A stretch of DNA of 64,000 nt. Source: Raphanus sativus (Eukaryota > Streptophyta > Magnoliopsida > Brassicales > Brassicaceae). Below are positions 21,871 through 33,941 of this stretch, piece by piece. Within the stretch, counting starts at the first letter, position 1. Every line of letters begins with the position of its first letter. The translations under genes were made by a program, and so were the position numbers. The notes under the pieces were generated by a model. That model was given only the letters and a program-made list of their open reading frames with translations, was not told the origin of the DNA and did not search any database. Where the stretch lies: NCBI RefSeq assembly GCF_000801105.2, contig NC_079517.1, forward strand, positions 14,384,001 to 14,448,000. The letters run 5' to 3'.

Positions 21871-22540
21871 TGATCGCTTTACCTAATTACTTGGTCTCAA
21901 CTCTTTCGCTCTTTACTTCTTGGTCTGTTACTTGATCATCACGTCGCTAACGCTACCAGAGTTAGGACGAAGTGGAACGATTTTTTTTGAAAAGGCACAT
22001 GTAAAAGTTGTGAATGAAATGGTTCTAAAATTAGAATAAAATTATAATTAGTTGTACATTTAATAAAGTCTTACATCAAAACTTATAAGTTAGAGATAAA
22101 CAAATATTCAGATCATGAGCCGGATTAGTTGGGTTGTAAGAATGTATAAAAATATTACAATTTTTAAAACGGTGTTTTAAAAGAAAATATTTTTTCAAAG
22201 GACTTTGGACTTAAAGGGAGAGTCAATTAAATTACTACAAGAATAATTGGAAAATAGTTTATAGAAAATTAAATGAAATGAAACATTCCTTCAGTCCAAC
22301 CAATTAAACACATAAATAAAATTCAATCAATTTTTCATTTTGGTTCTCACCTTATATATAATTTCCAATAAAAAAAAATATCAAAAATTTAAATACTAAA
22401 ATTTTTGAAATTCATATACAGAAAAATAAATAATTGAAAATAATTTTATAGTTACCTAACTACTTATATAAACATACAAAATATATAATAGAAACTAAAA
22501 TTTGAACAAAAAATCCGGGCGTAGTCCGGACCGACTCTAG

Positions 22541-25500
22541 TAAGATTAATTTCTGAAAGATGATCTTTATTAATCTCCTTGAACCCTTTATATAGGTCCA
22601 CTATACATAATAATTTTTAAAATCGAACTGACATAGTTTAATTGTTACCAAATAGTAGGCATGAAATTTTTCGTCCTAAATGTTAGGTTCTTATGTGATA
22701 ATTGGTTTTTTGACCAAAAATATTTTTAAAAATATAATCAGTTCATTAGTAAACAAATTATGCAATTAACAGAAAATTTTAAAAATTGTTTAAGGGCCAA
22801 AAATTAATCTGATCAAGAATATAATTTTTTTTCATACAATATTTCTTAAATAGTTTTCATATAAATTCACCATGCGCAAGACGCAGGTCTTATCCTAATG
22901 AGATTATTAATTTCATTATTTCTTAAGATAATAAGATATTAGATTTGTTTAATCCGGATATCGTTTCAGTTTTAGGTTAGTCTTTTTTTTTTAATCTATT
23001 AAATATAAAAAATCATTCTAAATCAATATTTGTTCTGTTTATTCGGTTAAAATGCTTGAGATTTTAGAATTTTCAGTGATAACCAAAAACTATTATTATT
23101 TGTTTGGTTTCATGTAATATGAATTTTAGACAGTCATGATGTCAAACTAATGGTTTCATATTATAATTTCTAAATGCATGCAAAATCAAATCAAATTTAC
23201 ATTATAATTGAAGAAAAATAAAAAAATATTAAGACCAATCATTTCATTACAATTTGGTCGATGGTGAATGGAAACATTAAAAAAAAATTCAGCTTCCAAG
23301 AGAATTAGAATCCTCACTTATAGTGAATATATAGTTATATAGTTGCTCACGTCAATGTGCACATGTATGTAGGACTGGGAAAAATATCCGTAAATTTTGA
23401 TTTGATTTGTTATCCTTTACGATTTGAACAAAAAATATGGATATCCGTAACTCTACGAAGAAAAGCAAATACTAATATGCAATATCTTAAAAATAAAGCA
23501 AATCACAAATATTAATAATTTTAAAAACGGATATTCGATTTGATCCGTTATATGCTTATATATACATATATTTAATGAATTATATAGACAAGTTATATAA
23601 ATAATATATTCTATATAAGTTTTACAATATTTTTATTTACTAAATTTATTAAATTAGGTATTAGTATTCAAAAATTTAAATAAGTTTTTTATTTTTGTAA
23701 TAAAATTTTATTATTTTATATTATTTTAGATTTTTATTATTTGTTTTTAATTACTTTATTTATTTTTACGTATTGAAAACAGTTAAAAATATAACTTTTC
23801 CAGATATCCGAGACACCGTATACCCTAATGTCTACGAATCGAATTGAATCGGATAATTTATTATTTGGATGAAAAAGATTGGATCATGAATACCCACCAA
23901 AATTTTGGATATCTGATTCGTGTACATTCTTACATGTATGTGTATGTAAAAATGTATAAGGTGGTTGATAAATATATGAAAATTCCGTAATTAATATTAA
24001 AAGATATTTTGTTCAAAATAACACATGAAAAATAATATTCTATTAAAATAAATTAAATAAAAATAGAATAAACCTAGACAATAGTAATTTTTGTAAATTT
24101 TATTTCTATGTAAAATTTTATATAACCCGTAGAATATTGACAAAACGTAAACTAATATATAGTATAAATGTATTTATTTAGAGTTTGGTGAGAAGTTTTC
24201 TGTACGTGACATGTCATCGTATTCGTTTTCAAATCACTGTAAAACTACTATGTGGTAAATGTAATGTGAACAGATTAAACGACAATCCTTATATTTTTAT
24301 ATACAGAGAATATTTTGGATTAATTTTTTGCATGGTTAGAATCACTCATAACCAACATTGTAATAAATACAAGCGTAAAACGGTAATTGGTTTGTGGAAA
24401 TAATATGCGGAAAGAATATGACTATATGAGTCAGACAGGAATGGGCAACGAATGGTGGAGCTAAAATATTTTAAAAAAAAAAAAAAATGGAGGAGCTGGC
24501 CGGGGTCCCTCCTGAAGTTTGAAACTCTCCACGAAACATCGTATGTAACTATCCTTGACTTCTTGCATCATTGTGGAATTTTTCCTCATTTACAAATTAA
24601 AATAAGAAAATAATGATGACTAAAAGTATGGTTGAGCTATCAAGTTATGAATTCATAAACACAAGATGAATATTATTAAAATTTCCTTCTTAAAAATTAA
24701 ACTTACCAATGTTCAAGAAAAAAAAGTTTCATTAAATTACCTCATAGTAATAGTTATTTTGGATCATTTCGATCCAGTAGAATTCTATGCAAAAACATTA
24801 CCTCGTATGTTTGTTTCATATACTGTTTTCTCTTGTTCCTGAATGTGAAAGTGAAACATTAATATTATTTATAAAAAGAAAAGTATATCATTTGAGACAC
24901 ATTCTTTACCACTTGCAAAAAGGTCCCACGTCAATATTTTCTAGAAACATAACCAAATAAGATTTTATTTTGTTACAGCAAAATAGTGTTTGGGACGTGC
25001 AAATTCTACACACGTGCAAATACTTTCTAAGTTTTCTGTAAATTCTTTAGGCTCCATTTCGCATGATGTGGATAGGATTTCATCAAAGAAGGTGTGCTTG
25101 ACCCGATGAAAGAAATGTAGTAATTTTTTGGTACATTTAATATTTGTCGATAGTTATAATGAGTCGACAAAAATAAGAAGAATATAGTTATATCGTTATA
25201 TGAAAATCTAATGTTTGGTCCGTGAAGGCTGCTGGATTGTGTTAACGGTCAACATGTCTCAACGATCAAAGAGTTCGTATATATGTAAATTTGGAAGCCA
25301 TGTGATTATGATTGATCGCATCAATGGTAGAAATAGAATGACTGTATAGCAATTTTTAGTTTTCTTTTTGTGACAACATAACGATAGTTTATGTAGTTTG
25401 GACTTTGGAGAAGTCATGGTATATATATATATGTATATTATCACTATTATGTCTTAAATCATTTGAGGAATTACATGCCATCATCACATGCATTTCCAAA

Positions 25501-26300
25501 TTTACAAATTCTAACAATTGAAATAAAAATTCATTTAAAGGTTCTATTCTTTGTTTTTTAAAAGGACAAGTGTTAACTAGTTCACAAATTTGTTCTATGT
25601 CATTTATGTTATATACATCCAGTTTGATAGGAGAAAAAGATCACTATGCATGTATAAAAAGTATTGTTATTCTTTACTTTTTCATAATCATGTTTAGCGT
25701 TCTTTCTTCAAAATGATTGGATAGTTATTTCTTAATTAGTGTTGTTGTTAAAATCCACCGGGGAAATGTCACCGATGAAGTTTACGAAAATCATGTAGCT
25801 AACAAACAATATTAATGTCGTTAAAATTGATATTATTTTATATTAAAAAGTTTTTTTATTTTTAGAAAATGTATTTAATAATTTTTGTTTATTAATCTAC
25901 ATAGTGTTTTGATTGAGGTGACCGTAAGTATTGTTCAAAATCCTTCAATCATCACATCAAGGTACGCACTTGTTAGTCAAAATAAGGTAAGCATCTCTAG
26001 AACGAACCATATATAGTTAGACAAAAAAAAAATATATATATATATATATAGTTAGACATCGACATCGTTCGACCAATAAAATAATTTGGAATTTCAACGA
26101 CCACAACTACAGATAAAATGACATATATTAGACGATAAAACCCTGGTCGTCGGAAAATAAAATTCTAGGTCATCATCTATTATTTCATGTAGGACAATAT
26201 ATTAAATGTTTTAGAAATAATAATATGAAATTTGACTTAGTGAACTGAACCACTTCAGTGCCCACGACGGTATATCATATGATTATGAATTTATGATTCG
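22541..26300. other. Long AT-rich intergenic region before the VQ10 gene
   Basis: No gene is supported in 3.7 kb. The segment 23370-23930 has GGATATCC- and AATATCCG-type motifs near both ends and resembles degenerate non-autonomous transposon sequence also seen around 9600 and 10060. A poly(A) run at 24472-24487 sits next to a less AT-rich block (GGAGGAGCTGGCCGGGGTCC), possibly a retroelement trace. An (AT)n microsatellite lies at about 26030-26050. The last few hundred bases should contain the VQ10 promoter. Confidence 0.4.
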
Positions 26301-26307
26301 TGTTTCT

Positions 26308-26318
26308 CTATATATACA
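26308..26318 (+). promoter_or_regulatory. TATA box of the VQ10 gene
   Basis: CTATATATACA lies 175 bp before the VQ10 start codon, in a sensible place for a 5' UTR of about 140 bp. The UTR contains a repeated CTGCATACTAAGATC (26366 and 26400). Confidence 0.4.
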
Positions 26319-26492
26319 CACACAAGTAGGCATATAAAATTACAAACATCTGGGAGCTCTAAATCTGCATACTAAGATCTTCTCTTTTTTTTGATCAAAT
26401 CTGCATACTAAGATCATTCATCATCATCAACACTAAAACTCTCAAACGATCTTGTTTTATTTTTTTTCGTCTTTAGATTGATTTCTTTAATA

Positions 26493-26795
26493 ATGTCTGG
26501 AAGAGGGAAAGTGAAACCGGAGCCAATGAAAGTAGTGTTCATTAACACACAATACGTTGAGACAGATGCCCGTAGCTTCAAGACTGTTGTTCAAGAACTC
26601 ACCGGTAAGGATGCCATCGTAGCCCCCGGTCCTTTCGAGTCTCCATCCACTTCCGAAGTCCGTGGTAAAACAAGCCAAGATTCCAGACGGAGCAATGGCG
26701 GCGGAGGAGGAGCGGGGACGACGAGTGAGTTTGACAGATTTTTCAAGGAGATGCCTCCTGTGGAGGAATTCTTTAAACTATGGTCAGAGAATTGA
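26493..26795 (+). CDS. VQ10: VQ-motif protein, VQ10 type
   Basis: A single-exon gene for 100 residues. The start is taken at MSGRGKVKPEP; an in-frame ATG five codons upstream exists, but homologues begin at MSGRG. The VQ core FKTVVQELTG is at residues 29-38. A glycine-rich linker (about 68-77) follows, then a C-terminal EFDRFFKEMPPVEEFF. VQ proteins are short nuclear cofactors that bind WRKY transcription factors through the VQ core, often in stress and defence. The neighbour downstream is ICR4, as in Arabidopsis (At1g78410, At1g78430 from memory), which supports the orthology. The frame is intact. Confidence 0.9.
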   Translation: MSGRGKVKPEPMKVVFINTQYVETDARSFKTVVQELTGKDAIVAPGPFESPSTSEVRGKTSQDSRRSNGGGGGAGTTSEFDRFFKEMPPVEEFFKLWSEN

Positions 26796-28110
26796 GACTA
26801 TTGAGTCATTACTCATTAGCTTAAACTCTATACATTAGTGATTAAATCTTTATTTTACAGCGATATAATCTTCGGTTTGTTCTCGAATAAAAAAAATATT
26901 GCTTTCATCCACTAAGATAATATGTCGTGATTGATTGGCTGAATAATCATCTCCTTGAGTGGATCGTCACACCCTGAGATTCCGAAGATTATATTTTTGG
27001 GAAATGCATGAATTGCATTATAGAACGACCCATTTCTCCGAGTTCTGAAAGGGCTTATAGAGCGTACTTTTTTGTGCTAAAGAGTTGCTTTAGTTTGATG
27101 TACTTGAAAGAAGGCTTTCGTACACTTGCATGTCTAGAAACCGTGAATTTTTTTTTTAAAACACGGCACCATAATATTCTATGGACAATTTTTCTTTTAC
27201 ATTTTAGAAAAAACCAATATGATGTATAGTTCACAACAACCAAATAATGTGAAGTAATCCTGTGTTTAAATGTATGAAAAAAAGTTTAGTGTAAGTGCAT
27301 AAATGGCGGAGGCAAATAGCAACAAAACCCCTTGGTTGAGCCTCTCTAACTGACCCTAGCCAATTTGTGTTGATTGAACCATTTATCTTTCACCAACCCA
27401 AATACACACACACGATTTTTTTTGTCTCATACCTTTTTGTACATATATACATATAAACATATAACAGATTAAACAAGCGGGTAATTATCCATCCATTTGC
27501 ACCAAAAAATGATCCATGTGGTCAAACGGCAAAAATATTTTTTTGTTATAAGCAACTAAATCAATCTGGCACCGATAAACATGTCTCCGAAGATTGGTCG
27601 ATTGGGTTCAGAAACCCAGGAATAAATCTGACTGAGGCCAAAGACATTTAAGGTGATACTGGTGGAAACCAGACCAAAAAATGGTTTTGGGGGACGGGAG
27701 GGGGGGGGAGATCAGTCATCATGTTTTACCAATTGAGCTACTAATTTTTTTGACAATTTTCTATACAAAACAACATTTTATCATTATTTTGTGGTGTAAG
27801 TGACTCACTAGCCATAATGTGCATCCACTTTTGGTTGATTTTCAATCTGCCGAATATCCCAGATAAACAAAAAGTATATAACAGATTTTAAAAAAAAGTA
27901 TAAAAGAGAGATGATATTATTGCGACTCGAACTCGGTGCTTAAGACAAAACCGCCTTCATAAGGTTTCGTATATTCTAATCATTTTATAGCAACAAACCA
28001 AAAACTGAAAGCGACGACGTCGTATATGAAGGAGAGCGTTACGCGCAAAGAAAGAATCGTGTAGAGAGAAAAAAGCAAAGATTTACCTTATGCGGATTAA
28101 AAAGATTCAC
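26796..28110. other. Intergenic region after VQ10
   Basis: The VQ10 3' UTR should occupy the first 100-200 bp. No other gene is supported. A possible minus-strand SINE lies within and is listed separately. Confidence 0.4.
27592..27760 (-). mobile_element. Possible degenerate tRNA-derived SINE
   Basis: On the minus strand, TTAGTAGCTCAATTGGTAAA looks like a tRNA A box. It is followed by a C-rich run (plus-strand GGGAGGGGGGGGGAG) and about 130 bp of body. A clear B box is not visible, so the assignment is tentative. Confidence 0.3.
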
Positions 28111-28129
28111 CTTTTATGGTGAGCCAGTT

Positions 28130-28910
28130 TAAAGCATGTACCTTTAGATTAGTCTCCAATGGCGAGATTATGTTAAACATAATTTCTGCTGTTAAGGAGG
28201 TTATGTTAACCCTTTTAGGTTTTTTTTGTCGACATGTATATATGTCACTAGAGTCATTATGGTTTGTTAATCATAAAGATAATCAAGGGATCGTGATTTA
28301 TGACTATCAACTAACCAATTACATTCTCCTCTGCCAATATATGAATGAATCGAGAGACCACACCTACTTCTTATGCCCCTACTCGAGCGCTGTCTGGAAT
28401 CACTTCCCCTCGGGCTTCACCATCAACTCCATCTCCAACTCTTGGGAGACAATCACTCACTCTCTCCTGTCTCAATCGATCTCCAACAAGCACAGGTACC
28501 TCTCGACTCTCACGTGGCAAGCCACGGTGAACTACTTGTGGTTGGAAAGGAATGATCGGATCATTGAAGTCAAAGCCACCATCAAGAACAGAATCTCTGC
28601 TTTGCGCGCCCTCTAAACAACATCATTGCAAGCGAGCTGCTGCAATATTGGTTCCTTCTCTTCCCGTAACTGCCTGGCTTTTCAGTTGCTGCTTCTGGTT
28701 TACGATCATTCCTTCTGCCTGATCTCGTCGAATGTTAGATTGGACAGTTATCATTCCTTCTCTCGGGCCTCTGAATGGGCTGCTATTTTTTCTTCTTTTT
28801 GAAAGTTCTTTACTACCTGTGGGCTGAGGGGTTTTATTGGGTTTCTTAAAAGGGCTAGTTATTAGAGTGGGTCTTGTATTCACTTTTGCTACTTACTTTT
28901 ATTTAATGCA
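28130..28910 (+). mobile_element. LINE 3' fragment with zf-RVT end
   Basis: The frame up to 28616 encodes the end of a LINE polyprotein: ESRDHTYFLCPYSSAVWNHF with the cysteine and histidine pattern of zf-RVT, then LTWQATVNYLWLERNDRII. About 290 bp of non-coding 3' region follow, ending near AAAAGAAAAACTAATC. The part upstream of about 28330 is degenerate. It is a 5'-truncated copy without RNase H, unlike the LINE at 8021. No target duplication was identified. Confidence 0.75.
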
Positions 28911-29900
28911 TAAAATCAGTTCAAAAGAAAAACTAATCAATTACGTACTCGAAACCAACATCATAATCATATTAAACAAAAGTTAAAGGTGGTTGTTACT
29001 GCCTTACTGGTTGGTTGCTTGTTACTCTCACAATTCATAGTAACACAGAATTTACTTGTATATTTGTTTAATAGTTTTAAAATATATTAACTTTTACTTC
29101 TTTTTTTAAAAGGGCTTTACTATTAATTTTACTTTATATTGTTTAAACAGTGGTTTACTCATACTTGAAATATAGTCAATCGATAGTCATATGGTTCTAT
29201 CTTCTAACATATTTGAATGCATTTTATGGGGTTTTGTCTTTTAAACATTATTTATGGTCTTCTTCACGTTTATACTGTGTTTATGCAAATTGCTAAAACT
29301 TAATATATAAATCTTCAAACTCTACTATTTTGTGGGAACTTGAAAGTGCACTATTTTATTCTTCAAATATTGGTTTATGATGTTATATAACAAACAATTT
29401 TAAAAAGAGAACGTTGGAATGTATATTTTTATTAAAAATAGATATAGAAAAAAAGAGTTTGAACTTTGTGGAAACCGACAAAAAGAAAAACAATGTCAGA
29501 CCTATTTGATAAATACACACATAAAATGTAGCATAAATTTATAAGAAACTAGTGCCACCATTTCTTACTTGTTACATAAGAAAATTATTAGAAAAGTAGA
29601 CATAAACAATGGTTTCAAATTCAGCTCCTAATTATTAGATGTCATAACATTGTTACAATTATCATTTAATATAATTATTTTGCATAAGATACTTCATATG
29701 TCAATGTTTGTGTCACTCAAAATCAATCATGTAAAAGATGCGGAATCATAATGTAATAAAAGTAAAAAGACATTATGATTACAGTGTAAATGTGGGACCT
29801 AGCTCTCCAAGACAGGAAGATTACACATTTACACTTTGGTCCTTTCCTTTTCATCACCAATGGTCTTTTTCTTTTGTGCAACCACCAATGGATTAGCTTT
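28911..29900. other. AT-rich spacer before ICR4
   Basis: No gene is seen. The last few hundred bases presumably hold the ICR4 promoter. Around 29800-29930 the composition rises toward the likely transcription start. Confidence 0.4.
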
Positions 29901-30207
29901 ATTTCAAAATCTTCAAACGTCTCTCTTGTTCTTGGATTGAGAGAAGTGCCTCGAAATAAATCCCCACTCCCTCTCTCTCCTTCACTCTCACTCTCAGAAG
30001 TCAGAACAATAACAACAAAAGCTATACGACCTTTCCCCTTTTCTCCACATTTTGGAGCTTTCTTGTCTGTGTGTTCTTGTTCTTATTAACCAAAGCAATC
30101 AAACCTGAACATTCAAAACATTTCGTCTTCTTATTAACCCCCTAGTCACTCCCTCGTGTTCACTTGCAACTAGTCATCTTTCTACATTCTCCTCATCTTC
30201 TTCAAAG

Positions 30208-30558
30208 GTTAGCTTCAACGTTTTGACTACCTCATGTATATATTTTTTTCTGTGTATGAGAAATGGAACATAGCAACTTCTCTATTGAATCTTGTAATGC
30301 GTTTGAGTGAAAGAAAAAGTAATGACTTTACTTTTATTTACTGTGCACACACTTCTCTGTTTGACTTCGATAGTGAAGTCTTCTTTAACAGAGCCACTCG
30401 CACTTGGTGGCGCGTTGCTCACACATTCTTATATGTGAGTCGTACGTCCAAGTAAAAAAACAAAGAAGAAGTTCATATGTAAAATGTATATCTGCGTTTC
30501 ACAAAAAAAAAAAGAAGTATATCTGCTTTATTCTGAGGAATGCTTTAATTTTCATCAG
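30208..30558 (+). other. Likely 5' UTR intron of ICR4
   Basis: CTTCAAAG at 30200-30207 is followed by GTTAGC, and TTTTCATCAG ends at 30558. The preceding 29940-30200 is pyrimidine-rich, CTCTCTCC-type sequence typical of a 5' UTR. The intron is inferred from splice signals only. Confidence 0.4.
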
Positions 30559-30593
30559 ATTATAAACCTTGGATACTCTACAACTTGAAAATC

Positions 30594-31701
30594 ATGATGC
30601 CAAAACCAAGGTAACTAGTTTTAACTTCACTTCTCCAAGAAACTTTCTTATTTTGGAATTATATTTGAAATCATTGTTGCTGTTAGTTTCTAATCTTGCA
30701 TGAGTTAACTTCCAACCTTTATTGTACCTTCTTGTGATATGAGTAGTGTTAGAGGAAGTTCAGAGTTGCCTCAGAGGCAATCTCCAAGGCTGAGGTTATC
30801 ATCAACCGTTTCCTCTGCTCCGCAGCATCTCCACCGTCCAATTACAGACCGGAGTACAAAGCTAGGTCTTGACCGTCGATCTCCGAGGAGTGGTGGACCT
30901 CACAGTGACCCGTTGACTCAGAAGAAGCTTGGAAGTCGCATCTCTGGCTTGGACTCACAGCTAGGACAAGCTCAAGATGAGTTGAGATTGCTCAAAGAGC
31001 AGTTGTCTAAAGCTGAAGCTGCCAAGAAACGTGTTCAAGAAGAGCTTCAAAAGAAGAGGTTTAAGAAACCAAACCCTAATGCTCTGGAGAGAGATGACAC
31101 TCCTGGAGATGGACATCAAGAGACTGATGTCTTCGAGGTTCTTCCTGTTGAGAAAACAAAAGAAGTTGATGATGAGGAACACCAAATCAACATGTTGAAA
31201 GCTAGACTGTACGACATGGAGATTGAAAAGGTATCACTCAACAAGGAAAACGAGAGCTTGAAGGATCAGTTGAAGAAGACAGATTCAGACATGTCCTGTG
31301 CAAAGGCTAAAGAAGATGAGCTAGCTTTGAAAGTGTGTCAGATTAGGGAAGAACTGGAAGAAAGTAATGAGAACACGGCGCAGCTAAAGAAGCAGCTTGA
31401 AACCGTGGAAGAAGCAAAAGAGAGTCTAGAAGCTGAGATGGAGAAGCTGAAAGTGCAAACCGAGCAGTGGAGGAAAGCAGCAGATGCTGCAGCTGCGGTT
31501 CTGTCTGGAGGAGTTGAGATGAATGGTCGATTCTCAGAGAGGTGTGGGTCGATGGAGCAGCATTTTGAAGGGAGGTTTGTGGGATCACCTGGAATTCCTG
31601 ATGATTGGGAGGATGGGTCAGGAAGTGGGAAGAGGAAAGGTTCAGGGATGAAAATGTTTGGTGACTTGTGGAGGAAGAAAGGGCAAATGAATAAAAAGTA
31701 G
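30594..31701 (+). CDS. ICR4: Interactor of constitutive active ROPs, ICR4/RIP4 type
   Basis: Two coding exons, 30594-30610 and 30747-31701, encode 323 residues starting MMPKPS. An open frame starting at 30739 suggests MSS instead, but homologues begin MPKPS and the GT-AG junction restores this. Domains: a basic N-terminus with QRQSPRLR (about 14-21); LTQKKLGSRISGLDSQL opening a coiled coil from about residue 65; a long coiled coil at roughly 155-250; and QWRKAADAAAAVL at 246-258, the family motif needed for ROP binding. The tail is basic. ICR/RIP proteins are plant scaffolds linking active ROP GTPases at the plasma membrane to microtubules or exocytosis. The length is close to Arabidopsis ICR4 (At1g78430). 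The frame is intact. Confidence 0.9.
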
Positions 31702-33370
31702 CGTGTGATTCAAGAAAGCAGTGTGCTTTTTTTTTATTTACTTGATGGGATGACCCAAGTGATGTATAATTTTCTAGTACTACTGAATGAATATTTCTCA
31801 GCTTAAGAGTTTGTATAAGTTCAACGGTATCCACTATCAGACTTAATATGAACCCAAATCTAAATTTATATATATAGTTACATTTTTAATATGTATTCAA
31901 ACTTCTCAAGTATTTGAATACACAAATGATCTGACTTTTAATATTTTAATGAAATTTCAATTTTCAAACCTAAAATGATCAGACAAGAAACATAAAATTC
32001 TAAAACATCTTTCAAATTAACTACAAAAAAATGTAAAACGTAGAAGTGCAGAAGTAGATTTTTGACACCAAGAGCCAGTAGTAATCCTATGCAAAAGTAC
32101 TACCACTTGAAATCTATGGGTTTTGAACAAAAAGAAAAAAGAAATCTATGTTTCTAAATAGTGACAAAGAAATGCAAATAGTGAATTCATCTTCATTTCT
32201 AAAAATTTACAATGAATATTTTTACATATGGTTTCTTTTTATTCATGTTTCAGAAATTATATAGCAAACATTATCAAATTCGGGAAGAATAAAATATTTA
32301 TTTTTCTTGCTTTTTAGTTATTATTCATTTTATTATTTTCATAATATAGTATTATAGTATCTGGGTAACTGGTCCGTTTTTTATAATTTCAGTTGGGCCG
32401 AATTTGCAGTTACGCCATTTAGGTAGAATATTAGTTGGGCCCTAAACGGTTGACGTTTTGACGTTTATCAAGCATCGAGCCTCTTGAAGAATCAGAGTGA
32501 GTGAGTGACTATGGAGGTCGCTCGACATCTTCTTTCTTTCAGACGTTTTCTTGTCTCAAGGCTTTAGTCAGTTAAGATCAAGGTACTAGATTTGGTAGGT
32601 CTGTTAATAAAGTTAAGAGTTGATACATTGAGAGAGACTTTCGACCTAGTTGTGTATAATAGATACATGGTAAAGGTTCTTTTGGTCCGAAAGATTCGTT
32701 CATTCTTGAATCGTTGGTGCTTTGAGAAGTTTAAATAGGAGTAGCTATCTTTCTCGAACCACGAACGTGGATGTATCTGATCCTCTTGAATAAATAGAAA
32801 ATAATATCAATATCATCTAGATTTTTTTCTTTATCCGTGCAAATTGTTAATTTTGGTGAAAGATCTTTTTCAAATGGGACCTTCTTAATGATTGATCGAT
32901 GTTTTTCTTGTTAATCATACGTGTATTAATATAATCTTGATATCATATGATGGGATATTTTCCTATAAAACATTTCGCTATCATGTAGATCGTAGAATGC
33001 ATGAACCGGGACAAAGTTTTATAAGTAAAATAAATTAAAAAGATTCTTCCTGATAATGGTCAAAATGAAGTGGCAGACTGATATTATTCTGCTTGTATAG
33101 TTGTATCACTTTCATCTTCTTTATTTTTGTTCAGAAAAAAAAACTACTGAAATTAAGCTATGTAATGTGAATATCTCTTAATTTCTATACCAATAATTTT
33201 CCTTTTTATGCTCAATTTTGGGTTAAATAGCTTGGATCAGTTTACATAATATTATGTATTTTATCGACCTCATCATTTTCAAACAAAATATCTTTTGAGC
33301 ATGAAGTTCACGACAATTCAAGTGATAGTTGATGTTTTCTTATAATTTTCTTAACATTTTTACCAAAGAG
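31702..33370. other. Intergenic region between ICR4 and BBX22
   Basis: The ICR4 3' UTR comes first. At 32360-32580 there is a promoter-like patch: TTGGGCC and TGGGCCC site-II-type motifs, then an ATG at 32511 followed by 18 codons (MEVARHLLSFRRFLVSRL) and a stop. This could be the first exon of a lost gene. The rest is AT-rich without features. Confidence 0.35.
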
Positions 33371-33389
33371 AAACAAAAAAAAGACAATT

Positions 33390-33515
33390 CAAGTGATAGA
33401 GAGACGAGCTCACTGGTTACGCTTGGCGCAGCCTTTGGTTTGGGACCGAAAGCTGTACAGTCTTTTGCTAATAAACAGCTTGACACAGCAGAGATTGCCT
33501 TCATGCAATTAAGAC
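33390..33515 (+). pseudogene. Possible exon relic of an unidentified gene
   Basis: An isolated block of better composition reads SSLVTLGAAFGLGPKAVQSF and continues ANKQLDTAEIAFMQLRHL before losing coding character. It lies 400 bp upstream of BBX22 and downstream of the promoter-like patch at 32400. I do not recognise the family. Chance cannot be excluded. Confidence 0.22.
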
Positions 33516-33941
33516 ACTTAACGTGTATACGCATTGTTCACTCATCAGCCTATAAAATATTTTCAATTCGACCCCACCACTTTGTATGCAATGCACAGAG
33601 ACCCTCTTTTTTTTTTGAAATACAAATCCTCCTACCGCCACTATTTATTATTTAATTAATTTAAATGATTTTATTCCCAAACGACTTATCTAGAATCCAA
33701 ATGAACAGATTTGTAATTTGGCTAGCAGAAAATTTATAAATATATCCAGTTTGACCAGAAAATATTATCAAAAAATTTCTCCTTTCGGACAAAAGCCTTG
33801 AGGAGACAAAAACTGAATCCTCCGACATTAATCCTTTCAAGTGGATTAAAAAAATAGAAAAAACAAATCAAAGAAACGAAAAGAGAAGTTCTGTTTTCTC
33901 GAGACCGTGAATCGTTATCGAAGATTTTTGGTATTTAAAGG

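Larger units (their letters stand above)
19372..22540 (+). mobile_element. Candidate Helitron enclosing the EIL3-like pseudogene
   Basis: The 5' candidate is TCAAAACTATACTAAAAGCA after A, close to other Helitron starts in the window. The 3' candidate is the hairpin TCCGGGCGTAGTCCGGA, then CCGACTCTAG followed by T. Both flanks fit A/T insertion. The ends are 3.2 kb apart and could belong to different copies, since other Helitron ends on the minus strand lie inside at 21405 and 21838. The assignment is an inference. Confidence 0.4.

Noticed and set aside
30739..30746. ICR4 start codon at 30739 (MSSVRG)
   Set aside because: The ATG lies in the intron just before the AG acceptor. The upstream exon MMPKPS joins in frame and matches the family N-terminus.
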